Below, piece after piece: positions 46,583 to 54,422 of a stretch of DNA of 64,000 nucleotides. The stretch is from Streptomyces roseolilacinus (GTDB lineage: Bacteria > Actinomycetota > Actinomycetes > Streptomycetales > Streptomycetaceae): positions 1 to 64,000 of the forward strand of contig NZ_BMSV01000015.1 in assembly GCF_014649335.1 (NCBI RefSeq), given 5' to 3'. Within the stretch, counting starts at the first letter, position 1; every line of letters begins with the position of its first letter. The notes under the pieces were generated by a model. It had not been told where the DNA came from. It made no database searches and worked only from the letters and a program-made list of their open reading frames with translations. The translations under genes were made by a program, and so were the position numbers.

Positions 46583-47500
46583 ATGCGCGCCCAGTTCGTA
46601 CTCTCGGAGATCGGTGTCGGCCTCCGTCGCAATCTCACGATGACCTTCGCCGTCATCGTCTCCGTGGCCCTGTCGCTGGCCCTGTTCGGCGGCGCGGTGC
46701 TGATGGGCCAGCAGGTCAACGCGATGAAGGACTTCTGGTACGACAAGGTCAACGTCACCATCTACCTCTGCAACAAGAACGACGCGGAGACGGCCGAGAC
46801 CTGCTCCAAGGGCGCCGTGACCGCCCAGCAGAAGGAGCAGATCGAGACGGACCTCAAGAAGCTCGACATCGTGGAGACCGTCCACCACGAGACGGCGGAG
46901 GAGGCGTACAAGCACTACCGGGAGCAGTACGGCGACACCGCCATCGCCAGCGTCATCACGCCGGACCAGATGCAGGAGTCCTTCCGGGTCAAGCTGAAGG
47001 ACCCGGAGAAGTACGAGGTGGTCGCCACCGCCTTCTCGGGCCGGTCCGGCGTCCACTCGGTGCAGGACCAACGCGGCATCCTGGAGAACCTGTTCAACAT
47101 GATGCGCGGCATGAACGTCGCCGCCCTCGTCGTCATGGGCCTGATGCTGCTGATCGCGCTGATGCTGATCGTCAACACGGTGCGCGTCTCGGCGTTCAGC
47201 CGCCGCCGTGAGACCGGCATCATGCGGCTCGTCGGCGCGTCCAGCTTCTACATCCAGATGCCGTTCATCATGGAGGCCGCGTTCGCCGGCCTGCTGGGCG
47301 GCGTGGTCGCCTGCGTACTGCTGCTGGTGGGGCGGTACTTCCTGATCGACGCGGGCCTGTCGCTGGCGGAGCAGATGCCGCTGGTCCAGTTCATCGGCTG
47401 GGACGCGGTGCTCTCGGTCCTGCCGCTGGTCCTCGTGATCGGCCTGCTGATGCCGTCGCTGGCGGCGGCCGTCGCGCTGCGCAAGTATCTGAAGGTGTGA
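46583..47500 (+). CDS. ftsX: Cell division protein FtsX
   Basis: 305 residues. TM1 lies at ~22-42, followed by an extracytoplasmic domain (~45-170) with Cys57 and Cys76 and a QMQESFRVKLKDPEKY segment typical of actinobacterial FtsX. Three C-terminal helices belong to the FtsX/MacB permease fold, with SAFSRRRETGIMRLVGAS as the coupling helix. It works with FtsE to transmit ATPase changes to hydrolases outside the membrane. In mycobacteria the partner is RipC; no RipC homologue was seen nearby, although a CtpA-type protease follows. Confidence 0.97.
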   Translation: MRAQFVLSEIGVGLRRNLTMTFAVIVSVALSLALFGGAVLMGQQVNAMKDFWYDKVNVTIYLCNKNDAETAETCSKGAVTAQQKEQIETDLKKLDIVETVHHETAEEAYKHYREQYGDTAIASVITPDQMQESFRVKLKDPEKYEVVATAFSGRSGVHSVQDQRGILENLFNMMRGMNVAALVVMGLMLLIALMLIVNTVRVSAFSRRRETGIMRLVGASSFYIQMPFIMEAAFAGLLGGVVACVLLLVGRYFLIDAGLSLAEQMPLVQFIGWDAVLSVLPLVLVIGLLMPSLAAAVALRKYLKV

Positions 47501-47511
47501 CAAGCGCCCCT

Positions 47512-47542
47512 GGCGCCGTGCGGGCAACGCCCGTGCGGCGCC
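47512..47542 (+). terminator. ftsX terminator
   Basis: GGCGCCG / CGGCGCC with inner CGGGC / GCCCG, only 12 nt after the ftsX stop codon, followed by TTCCGCTT. Confidence 0.75.
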
Positions 47543-47567
47543 TTCCGCTTGTCCTAGAGTGGGCGGC

Positions 47568-48779
47568 ATGTCGCTGCCGGGTCCCGAGTCCTCGCTCCGG
47601 CCCCGCCGCATCGGACGCGGGGCCGCCCTGACCGTGCTCTTCGCGACCGTCCTGGTGGCGGCCGCCGCCACCGGGTCCCTGCCGTACGACGACGGCGCCC
47701 CGCCGAGGGCGGCCCGCAACGGCCCCGCCGCCGGCCCCGTCCCCCGGCCGGGCGACGGCGCGGTGCGCGACGAGGTGGTCCGCGCCGCGGCCGAGGCCGC
47801 CGCGGACGGCAAGCCCGTCGCGCAGGCCGCCGAGGAGGTCGTCAGCCGCAGCGGCGACCGGTGGGGCGCCGTCTACGACAGGAGCGAGTACGAGGACTTC
47901 CGGCGCGCCCTCGACGGGTCGTACACGGGCGTCGGCCTGTGGGCGCGCCGCACCGCCGACGGGCACGTCGAGGTGGCCCGCGTGCAGCGCGGCGGCCCCG
48001 CGGAGCGGGCGGGGCTGCGGCCCGGCGACCGGCTCCGCGCGGTCGACGGCCGCTCCGTGCGCGGGCGCACCGCCGCCGAGGTGGTCGCCCTGCTGCGCGG
48101 CGACGGCACGGAGGGGGACGCCGCGCGCGCGAAGGCCGGTTCCGCGGTCGTCCTCGGCGTCCAGCGGGGTCCCCGCGCGTGGACGCTGACGCTGCGCCGC
48201 GCCCGGCTCGCCGCCGAGGCGGTCACCGTGCGGCGGGTCGGCGACGCGGTGCTGATCCGGGTCAGCGCGTTCACCCGGGGCAGCGGCGCACTGGTGCGCA
48301 GGGCCGTGGACCGGGCCCCCGACGGCGCCGGGGTGCTGCTGGACCTGCGGGGCAACGGCGGCGGGCTGGTCACCGAGGCGGTCACCGCCGCGTCCGCGTT
48401 CCTCGACGGCGGGCTCGTCGCCACGTACGACGTGCACGGCGAGGAGAAGGCCCTGTACGCCGAGCCGGGCGGCGACACCGCCAGGCCCGTCGTCGCGCTG
48501 ATCGACGGCGGCACCATGAGCGCCGCCGAGCTGCTGACCGGGGCGCTCAAGGACCGGGGGCGGGCCGTCACCGTGGGCGCGCGCACCTTCGGCAAGGGCT
48601 CGGTGCAGATGCCCAGCAGCCTCCCCGACGGCTCGGTCGCCGAGCTGACCGTCGGCCACTACCGCACCCCGGCCGGCGCGCGGGTCGACGGGCGCGGCAT
48701 CGCCCCGGACGTCCCGGCGCCCACCGGGGCCGAGGAGCGGGCCCGCACGGTATTGAGTGGCCTCGGGACGGGCACGTAG
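47568..48779 (+). CDS. ctpA: S41 family carboxy-terminal processing protease
   Basis: About 403 residues. An N-terminal signal anchor (~14-37) is followed by a PDZ domain (~115-215; VARVQRGGPAERAGLRPGDRLRAV split over two motifs) and the S41 protease core. The catalytic Ser near 318 lies in GGTMSAAELLTGAL, and the catalytic Lys near 343 in TFGKGSVQMP. It probably cleaves exported proteins in the cell wall space. TAGAGT ends 7 nt before ATG 47568, suggesting a leaderless mRNA; GTG 47559 lies inside that box. Confidence 0.94.
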   Translation: MSLPGPESSLRPRRIGRGAALTVLFATVLVAAAATGSLPYDDGAPPRAARNGPAAGPVPRPGDGAVRDEVVRAAAEAAADGKPVAQAAEEVVSRSGDRWGAVYDRSEYEDFRRALDGSYTGVGLWARRTADGHVEVARVQRGGPAERAGLRPGDRLRAVDGRSVRGRTAAEVVALLRGDGTEGDAARAKAGSAVVLGVQRGPRAWTLTLRRARLAAEAVTVRRVGDAVLIRVSAFTRGSGALVRRAVDRAPDGAGVLLDLRGNGGGLVTEAVTAASAFLDGGLVATYDVHGEEKALYAEPGGDTARPVVALIDGGTMSAAELLTGALKDRGRAVTVGARTFGKGSVQMPSSLPDGSVAELTVGHYRTPAGARVDGRGIAPDVPAPTGAEERARTVLSGLGTGT

Positions 48780-48797
48780 TGCGAAAATGGCCGCACT

Positions 48798-49277
48798 ATG
48801 GCTAAGGAAACAGGGCGCAAGCTGATCGCGCAGAACAAGAAGGCGCGGCACGACTACCACATCATGGACACCTACGAGTGCGGTCTGGTCCTGACCGGCA
48901 CCGAGGTGAAGTCGCTGCGCCAGGGGCGGGCCTCGCTGGTGGACGGCTTCGTGCAGATCGACGGGCACGAGGCGTGGCTGCACAACGTCCACGTACCGGA
49001 GTACAGCCAGGGCACCTGGACCAACCACAGCGCACGGCGCAAGCGGAAGCTGCTCCTGCACCGCGCCGAGATCGACAAGCTGGAGTCGAAGTCGCAGGAG
49101 ACGGGGCACACGATCGTGCCGCTCTCGCTGTACTTCAAGGACGGCCGGGCCAAGGTCGAGATCGCGCTCGCACGGGGCAAGAAGGAGTACGACAAGCGGC
49201 AGACCCTCCGCGAGAAGCAGGACCGGCGCGAGGCCGAGCGCACCATGTCGGCGGTCCGCCGGCGCCAGCGCGCCTAG
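48798..49277 (+). CDS. smpB: SsrA-binding protein SmpB
   Basis: 159 residues. Binds tmRNA and places it in stalled ribosomes. Conserved [34 protein letters not shown], and the basic C-terminal tail [21 protein letters not shown] that reads the empty mRNA channel are all present. It starts 18 nt after ctpA and lies 122 nt before ssrA, so the two partners of trans-translation are side by side. Confidence 0.97.
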   Translation: MAKETGRKLIAQNKKARHDYHIMDTYECGLVLTGTEVKSLRQGRASLVDGFVQIDGHEAWLHNVHVPEYSQGTWTNHSARRKRKLLLHRAEIDKLESKSQETGHTIVPLSLYFKDGRAKVEIALARGKKEYDKRQTLREKQDRREAERTMSAVRRRQRA

Positions 49278-49338
49278 CGCGAGTGGCGCAGGTCACACGT
49301 ACGGGGAAATGTGCTGGCACCGTCCCGCGTTGATCCCG

Positions 49339-49344
49339 TACGAT
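49339..49344 (+). promoter_or_regulatory. Probable -10 box of ssrA promoter
   Basis: TACGAT lies 56 nt before the mature tmRNA 5' end, with GTTGATC just upstream but too close to serve as -35. A CCCCCTCGCGGGGG hairpin lies in the 5' precursor segment. Confidence 0.4.
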
Positions 49345-49399
49345 GGCATCTGCCCCCCTCGCGGGGGCGCGCCCCCCAGGGGGCTTGAAAAATCAACAT

Positions 49400-49766
49400 G
49401 GGGATGATCGGTTTCGACAGCGGCTGTCGAAGCAGGGGAAGCGTGTCGAGGAAGCGGCCATGATCTCGTAAACCACAGGCCGAAACCAATAATCGCCAAC
49501 ACCAAGCGCGATTCCTTCGCCCTCGCTGCCTAAGTAGCGACTCGCGAAGTGTCAGCCCGGGGCTGTTCCCGACCCGGATCCTGGCATCAGCTAGGGAACT
49601 AAACCTCTAGGCCCGGTCACGGGGCGTAGAGGGAAACCACACAGTGACTGAGCCCGTCGGAGACTTGTCCGCGTGATCTCCGGGGCCGAGAAAAGCGAAG
49701 CGGACTGCACACGGAGAAGCCCTGGTTCCGCACCGTTGGACGCGGGTTCGATTCCCGCCATCTCCA
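49400..49766 (+). ncRNA. ssrA: Transfer-messenger RNA
   Basis: The 5' end GGGGATGATCGGTTTCGACA and the 3' TGGACGCGGGTTCGATTCC T-arm are diagnostic. The 5' GGGGATG pairs with the 3' CATCTCC as the acceptor stem. CCA appears not to be encoded (the sequence after the discriminator A is CTTT). The tag frame is at 49495-49533, with TAA followed by pseudoknot-forming segments. A strong terminator follows. No integrated element occupies its 3' end. Confidence 0.96.
49495..49533 (+). CDS. tmRNA proteolysis tag reading frame
   Basis: From the resume codon GCC the frame reads ANTKRDSFALAA then TAA, a 12-residue tag ending in the ALAA degron recognised by Clp proteases. From memory, the S. coelicolor tag is longer in the middle (ANTKRDSSQQAFALAA). 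Confidence 0.85.
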   Translation, partial: ANTKRDSFALAA

Positions 49767-49781
49767 CTTTCCCATGTAGGC

Positions 49782-49816
49782 GAAGGCCCGGCAGCCCCCA
49801 AGGCGGCCGGGCCTTC
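49782..49816. terminator. ssrA terminator (bidirectional)
   Basis: A perfect 10-bp stem (GAAGGCCCGG / CCGGGCCTTC) with a 15-nt loop, 15 nt after the tmRNA end. The convergent GNAT gene ends 46 nt beyond it. Confidence 0.85.
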
Positions 49817-49861
49817 GTCGTGCCCGCGCGGGCCCGCCGCGCCCGGTGCCCCGCGGGGCGG

Positions 49862-50344
49862 TCAGGGCAGCGCGCGGTGGTAGCGCAGGCCCGGGCGGCC
49901 GGTCAGCGTCAGCTCGCCCACGCGCACGAAGCCGTTGCGCTCCAGGACCGTGCGCGAGGCGAGGTTGTCGACGGTCGTGACCGCCCGCAGCTCCGTCAGG
50001 CCGTACGCCTCGGCGGCCAGCCGGCACACCTCCGCGACCGCCGCCGTCGCGACGCCCCGCCCCGCCGCCCGCCGGGCGATCCGGTAGCCCAGCTCCGGGC
50101 CGTCCGGCCGGTCGCAGACCAGGTTGACCCGGCCGATCAGGTCGCCCTCCTCGTCCAGGACGACGTGGAAGTGGAGCAGCCCCGCCTCCTGGTCGGCCAG
50201 CAGCACGCGGTGCCGCTCGGTGAACTCCGCGAAGTACGCCTCGCCCCGGTCGGGGATCGACCGGGCGAAGTAGGCCCGGTTCTCCCGCTCGAACGCCAGC
50301 AGCGCGGGCGCGTGGTCAGCCCGCAGTCGCTCCACCGTCAGCAT
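49862..50344 (-). CDS. GNAT family N-acetyltransferase
   Basis: 160 residues. RimJ-like start MLTVERLRADHAPALLAFER; acetyl-CoA loop ARRAAGRGVATAAVAEVCRLA; TTVDNLASRTVLERNGF is typical of ribosomal-protein or small-molecule acetyltransferases. The substrate is unknown. It starts 11 nt before the end of the MFS gene upstream on the same strand, so the two probably form an operon. Confidence 0.92.
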   Translation of the reverse strand: MLTVERLRADHAPALLAFERENRAYFARSIPDRGEAYFAEFTERHRVLLADQEAGLLHFHVVLDEEGDLIGRVNLVCDRPDGPELGYRIARRAAGRGVATAAVAEVCRLAAEAYGLTELRAVTTVDNLASRTVLERNGFVRVGELTLTGRPGLRYHRALP

Positions 50345-50354
50345 GACACGGAGC

Positions 50355-51683
50355 CTACGGGAGGTCCCGCACCCGGACGCCCGCCGCCGCCAGGCCCAGC
50401 GCCAGGGCCCCCGCCACCGCCGGCAGGGCGTACGCGGTGCCCGCGCCGGCCCGCTCCACGAGCCAGCCGCCCGCCGCCGCGCCCGTCGAGATCCCGCCCA
50501 GCAGGGCCGTCACCGCCAGCGTCATGCCCTCGTTCAGCCGGTCCGGCGGGGTCAGCCGCTGCACCAGCGACATGCCGGTCACCATCGTCGGGGCCGTCGC
50601 CATCCCCGCCAGCAGCAGCGCCCCCGCCAGGACCGGCAGAGAACCCGTGCCGGACGCGGGCAGCGGCAGCGACATCAGGGCCGTCATCGCCGCCAGGCAC
50701 ACCAGCAGCCGCCGCCGCGCGTTCGCCGCGGGGCGCACCGAGCCGTACGCGAGGCCCGCCAGGAACGAGCCGAACGCCTGCAGCGCCATGACCGGCCCGG
50801 CCTCCGGGCCGTCCACGAACGCCAGCGTCACGATCTCCATCGACCCGAAGATCGCACCCGTCGCCAGGAACACCGCCAGCAGCGCGGGCATCCCCGGCGT
50901 GCGGAGCGGGGAGCGCGCCCGCCGCCGCGCCGCGCGGGGCGCGACCGGCGGCTCCGTCGCGCGCTGCGCCGTGAACAGCAGCATCCCGGCGAGCAGCAGG
51001 ACCGCGCCGACCAGGGTGCCCGCCTCCGGGAACAGCGCCGCGCACAGGAACGCGGCGAGCACCGGGCCGGCCATGAAGCACAGCTCGTCCACGGCCTGTT
51101 CGAAGGCGTTCGCGGTGTGCACCGCGCGCGGGTCGCCGCGGTACAGGTGGGCCCAGCGGGCGCGGGACATGCCGCCGATGTTCGGGGTCGTCGCGGTCGC
51201 GGCGTAGGCGGCGAACAGGGTCCAGTCCGGAGCGCCGTGGCGGACGCACAGCAGCAGGGCCAGCGACCCGAGGACGGCGAGCACCGTGGCCGGGACGGCG
51301 ACCCGCGCCTGCCCGTACCGGTCGATCAGCCGCGCGGTGAACGGCGCCACCACCGCCGTCGCGGCTAGACCGGTCGCGGTGACGGCGCCGGCGAGGGCGT
51401 ACGAGCCGCGCGACCCGGCGATCATGATGACCGCGCTGACGGTGAACATGCCCATGGGGACGCGGGCGACCAGGTTGCCGGCGGTGAAGGCGCGCGTACC
51501 GGGCACGGCGAAGAGCCGGAGGTACGGGTTGCGGGCGCGGGGCGGCCCGGCGGGGCCACCGGGGCGGGACGCGGGCGCGGGCGCCGGTACGGGCGCGACG
51601 GAAGCGGAGGCCGAGGTGGGGGCCGGGGCGGGGGAGCGGGGCGCGGCCGGCTCGGGCGCCGGCTTCGTCGGGTGCGGGGGCAT
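50355..51683 (-). CDS. Major facilitator superfamily transporter
   Basis: About 442 residues. An N-terminal Pro/Ala/Ser-rich tail (~1-50) is followed by 12 hydrophobic helices. A loop 2-3 motif (FTARLIDRYGQARV) identifies the MFS fold. ALEQAVDEL-type and FFMAGPVLAAFL-type segments resemble drug-efflux MFS proteins, but the substrate is unknown. ATG 51683 has AGGGTGG upstream. The frame is open to 52796 without support. It is divergent from a LysR regulator, which may control it. Confidence 0.88.
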   Translation of the reverse strand: MPPHPTKPAPEPAAPRSPAPAPTSASASVAPVPAPAPASRPGGPAGPPRARNPYLRLFAVPGTRAFTAGNLVARVPMGMFTVSAVIMIAGSRGSYALAGAVTATGLAATAVVAPFTARLIDRYGQARVAVPATVLAVLGSLALLLCVRHGAPDWTLFAAYAATATTPNIGGMSRARWAHLYRGDPRAVHTANAFEQAVDELCFMAGPVLAAFLCAALFPEAGTLVGAVLLLAGMLLFTAQRATEPPVAPRAARRRARSPLRTPGMPALLAVFLATGAIFGSMEIVTLAFVDGPEAGPVMALQAFGSFLAGLAYGSVRPAANARRRLLVCLAAMTALMSLPLPASGTGSLPVLAGALLLAGMATAPTMVTGMSLVQRLTPPDRLNEGMTLAVTALLGGISTGAAAGGWLVERAGAGTAYALPAVAGALALGLAAAGVRVRDLP

Positions 51684-51767
51684 GCCCACCACCCTCACCG
51701 CCCTGCCCCCGACCGGTCCAACACCTGTTCGACCCGCATTGACGCGCCCGTGTTGTAAATTCCGCGG

Positions 51768-52733
51768 GTGGTCCCCGACATCGAACCCCGGCTCCTGCGG
51801 GCCTTCGCCGCCGTCGCCGAGGAACTGCACTTCACCCGCGCCGCCGCCCGCCTGTACGTCGCCCAGCAGGCCCTCAGCCGCGACATCCGGCGCCTGGAGC
51901 GGCAGCTCGGCACCGAGCTGTTCGTCCGCACCACCCGGCAGGTCGCCCTCACCGCGGACGGCGAGCGGCTCCGCCCGTACGCGCAGACGGTCCTCGCCGC
52001 CTACGACGACCTGGCCACCGCCTTCTCCGGCACCGGCCCCCGCCCCCTCCTCGTCGACCTCAACTCGCCCGACATGAGCGGCGGCCGCGTCCTCGCCCGC
52101 GCCCGCGAACTGGCGCCCGACTGCGAGCTGATGGCCCGCTTCGAGAGCGGGCTGACCGGCGCCGCCGCCGAGATCCTCGCCGGCCGCCTCGACGCGTCCT
52201 TCGGCCGGGTCGCCGGCCTCGACCCGGCGGTCCGCGCCCGGCTCGCCTGGCAGCCCGTGCGCTACGAGCCGATGGCCGTGGTCCTGCCCGAGGACCACCC
52301 GCTCGCCGGCCGCGACGAGGTCGAGCTGTCCGCGCTCGCCGGGCAGGCCCTGTACGCCGGGGCGGGCAACCCCCGCACCCGCGAGTGGACCGACCTGGCC
52401 GCGCTGCTCTTCGCCGAGCACGGCGTCCGCCTCGCCCCGCCCGCGCCGCTCGCGGTCGGCGCCGAGGAGTTCCGCCGCGTCATGGCCAAGAGCCGCACCC
52501 CGGTCCTCGCCGTCGTCGGCTTCCCGGCCATGCCCGAGACCGTGCTGCGCCCGCTCACCGGCCCCGTACCCCTGTCGCCGGTGGCGCTGGTGTGGCGCAG
52601 GGGACTGAGGCACCCGGGCCTCGACGCGCTGCGCACCGCCGCCGCCCGGCTCGCCGCCGAGGAGGACTGGCTGGCCGTACCGGACGGGGCGTGGCTGCCG
52701 GAGCTCGACGCCGCCCTGATGCGCGGCGCCTGA
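51768..52733 (+). CDS. LysR family transcriptional regulator
   Basis: 321 residues. An N-terminal winged helix has LLRAFAAVAEELHFTRAAARL and YVAQQALSRDIRRLERQLG. The C-terminal LysR substrate-binding domain includes VRYEPMAVVLPEDHPLAG. GTG 51768 is preceded by an AT-richer TGTTGTAAATT sequence that probably holds the -10. It is divergent from the MFS transporter with 84 nt between starts, the usual arrangement of a LysR regulator and its target. The inducer is unknown. Confidence 0.93.
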   Translation: MVPDIEPRLLRAFAAVAEELHFTRAAARLYVAQQALSRDIRRLERQLGTELFVRTTRQVALTADGERLRPYAQTVLAAYDDLATAFSGTGPRPLLVDLNSPDMSGGRVLARARELAPDCELMARFESGLTGAAAEILAGRLDASFGRVAGLDPAVRARLAWQPVRYEPMAVVLPEDHPLAGRDEVELSALAGQALYAGAGNPRTREWTDLAALLFAEHGVRLAPPAPLAVGAEEFRRVMAKSRTPVLAVVGFPAMPETVLRPLTGPVPLSPVALVWRRGLRHPGLDALRTAAARLAAEEDWLAVPDGAWLPELDAALMRGA

Positions 52734-52908
52734 CGCCCGCCCCCCGGTACGCACTCCGGTGGCGAGGCCCGCGCCCGGGCGCCTCCGTGCCCTCACCAGG
52801 CGCCCTCACGCCCGCGCCGGGCGCCCCGCGCCCTCACGCCCTCGCCGGGGCGCCCCCGTGTCCGCGCCGGGGCGCTCACACCGTGCCCGACCGCCGGGTG
52901 AGAGCAAG

Positions 52909-52945
52909 GTTTCCGTCCGGTCACCTCAGATGACCGGGCTGAAAC
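52909..52945. promoter_or_regulatory. GlnR-box-like palindrome upstream of narK
   Basis: GTTTC-N6-GTCAC (52909-52924) is a GlnR half-site in reverse orientation (GTnAC-N6-GAAAC). ATGAC-N6-GAAAC (52930-52945) is the mirrored half-site with one mismatch. Together the arms pair at 13 of 15 positions around a 7-nt centre. A TAGCGT -10-like box follows at 52956. It lies 58-95 nt before narK. Confidence 0.65.
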
Positions 52946-53003
52946 GCGGCCTCCCTAGCGTCGGTCCCGACGGGTTCAGGGATCGACACGGTGGAGGTGC
53001 GCG

Positions 53004-54347
53004 ATGGGCGGACGATGGATCCAGGAGTGGGATCCCGAGGACGAGACCTTCTGGAGGGACAAGGGCGAGCGCGTCGCCAACCGCAACCTCCTCTTCTCCG
53101 TGATCTCCGAGCACATCGGTTTCTCCATCTGGACGCTGTGGTCCGTGATGGTGCTGTTCATGGGCCCCGAGTACGGCATCGACCCGGCCGGGAAGTTCTC
53201 CCTGATCGCGGTCGCCACGCTGGTCGGCGCCGTCATCCGCGTGCCGTACACCTTCGCCGTGGCCCGTTTCGGCGGCCGCAACTGGACCGTCTTCAGCGCC
53301 CTGCTGCTCCTGCTGCCGACCGGCGCCGCCTTCGCGGTGATGGAGCCGGGCACGTCGTACACGACGTTCCTGCTCGTCGCCGCGCTCACCGGCGTCGGCG
53401 GCGGCAACTTCGCCTCGTCGATGACGAACATCAACGCCTTCTTCCCCCTCCACCGCAAGGGCTGGGCCCTCGGCCTGAACGCCGGGGGCGGCAACATCGG
53501 CGTGCCCGTGGTCCAGTTGGCCGGCCTCGCCGTCATCGGCACCGCCGGCGCCGCCCACCCCCGGATCGTCCTCGGCGTCTACATCCCGCTGATCGTCGTC
53601 GCCGCCGTGTGCTCCGCGCTGTTCATGGACAACCTCGCGCCGGTCAGGAACGACACCGGCGCCGTCAAGGAGGCCGTGCGCGACGCCCACACGTGGATCA
53701 TGGCGTTCCTGTACATCGGCACCTTCGGGTCGTTCATCGGCTACAGCTTCGCCTTCGGGCTCGTCCTGCAGACCCAGTTCGGGCGGACCCCGCTCCAGGC
53801 CGCGTCGCTGACCTTCCTCGGCCCGCTCCTCGGCTCGCTGATCCGGCCCGTCGGCGGCTCCCTCGCCGACCGGTACGGCGGCGCCCGCATCACGCTGGGC
53901 ACCTTCGCCGCGATGGCCGTCGCGACCGGCGTCGTCGTCTACGCCGCGCTCGCGGAGTCGCTGGCGGTCTTCCTCGTCGGGTTCACCGCCCTGTTCGTCC
54001 TCAGCGGCCTCGGCAACGGCTCCACGTTCAAGATGATCCCGGCGATCTTCAGGGCGAAGGCGTACGCCTCCGGGCTCGGCGGCGAGGAGGCCGACGCGTA
54101 CGGCCGCCGCCTCTCCGGCGCCGCCATGGGCCTGATCGGCGCGGTCGGCGCGGTCGGGGGCCTCGGCATCAACCTCGCCTTCCGCCAGTCCTTCCAGACC
54201 GCGGGATCCGGTACGTCGGCCTTCGTCGCCTTCCTCGTCTTCTACGCGGTGTGCATCGCCGTGACGTGGGCGGTATACCTTCGCAGGACGGCCGCGACCG
54301 TCGCGGAGGTACCGGCACAGCGACAGCTCAGCTACTCCGAGGTGTGA
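53004..54347 (+). CDS. narK: Nitrate/nitrite transporter NarK
   Basis: 447 residues, 12 membrane helices, MFS nitrate/nitrite porter family. The two nitrate signatures are visible: LTGVGGGNFASSMTNINAFF (~131-150) and GWALGLNAGGGNIGVP (~155-170), with the later GLGNGSTFKMIPAIF. The cytosolic N-terminus WIQEWDPEDETFWRDKGERV is typical of NarK in actinomycetes. ATG 53004 has GGAGG 7 nt upstream. nnaR follows after 75 nt. A GlnR-type palindrome lies upstream, consistent with nitrogen control. Confidence 0.96.
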   Translation: MGGRWIQEWDPEDETFWRDKGERVANRNLLFSVISEHIGFSIWTLWSVMVLFMGPEYGIDPAGKFSLIAVATLVGAVIRVPYTFAVARFGGRNWTVFSALLLLLPTGAAFAVMEPGTSYTTFLLVAALTGVGGGNFASSMTNINAFFPLHRKGWALGLNAGGGNIGVPVVQLAGLAVIGTAGAAHPRIVLGVYIPLIVVAAVCSALFMDNLAPVRNDTGAVKEAVRDAHTWIMAFLYIGTFGSFIGYSFAFGLVLQTQFGRTPLQAASLTFLGPLLGSLIRPVGGSLADRYGGARITLGTFAAMAVATGVVVYAALAESLAVFLVGFTALFVLSGLGNGSTFKMIPAIFRAKAYASGLGGEEADAYGRRLSGAAMGLIGAVGAVGGLGINLAFRQSFQTAGSGTSAFVAFLVFYAVCIAVTWAVYLRRTAATVAEVPAQRQLSYSEV

Positions 54348-54360
54348 TCGCACATGGTCC

Positions 54361-54376
54361 GTAACGGCGGGGAAAC
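54361..54376 (+). promoter_or_regulatory. GlnR box upstream of nnaR
   Basis: GTAAC-GGCGGG-GAAAC is an exact match to GTnAC-N6-GAAAC. It lies in the narK-nnaR intergenic space, 47-62 nt before the nnaR ATG. A further GTCAC occurs at 54394. Confidence 0.65.
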
Positions 54377-54422
54377 GTCAGCGAACCCGGCCTGTCACGC
54401 ATCCTTGCCAGGCTCGGACGTC

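Noticed and set aside
49274-49801. Open frames within and around ssrA
   Set aside because: They overlap the tmRNA on the opposite strand or in its structural parts; only the tag frame is translated.
49767-49861. ssrA 3' end as the attachment site of a genomic island
   Set aside because: No integrase, no repeated ssrA tail and only a terminator and a core GNAT gene follow.
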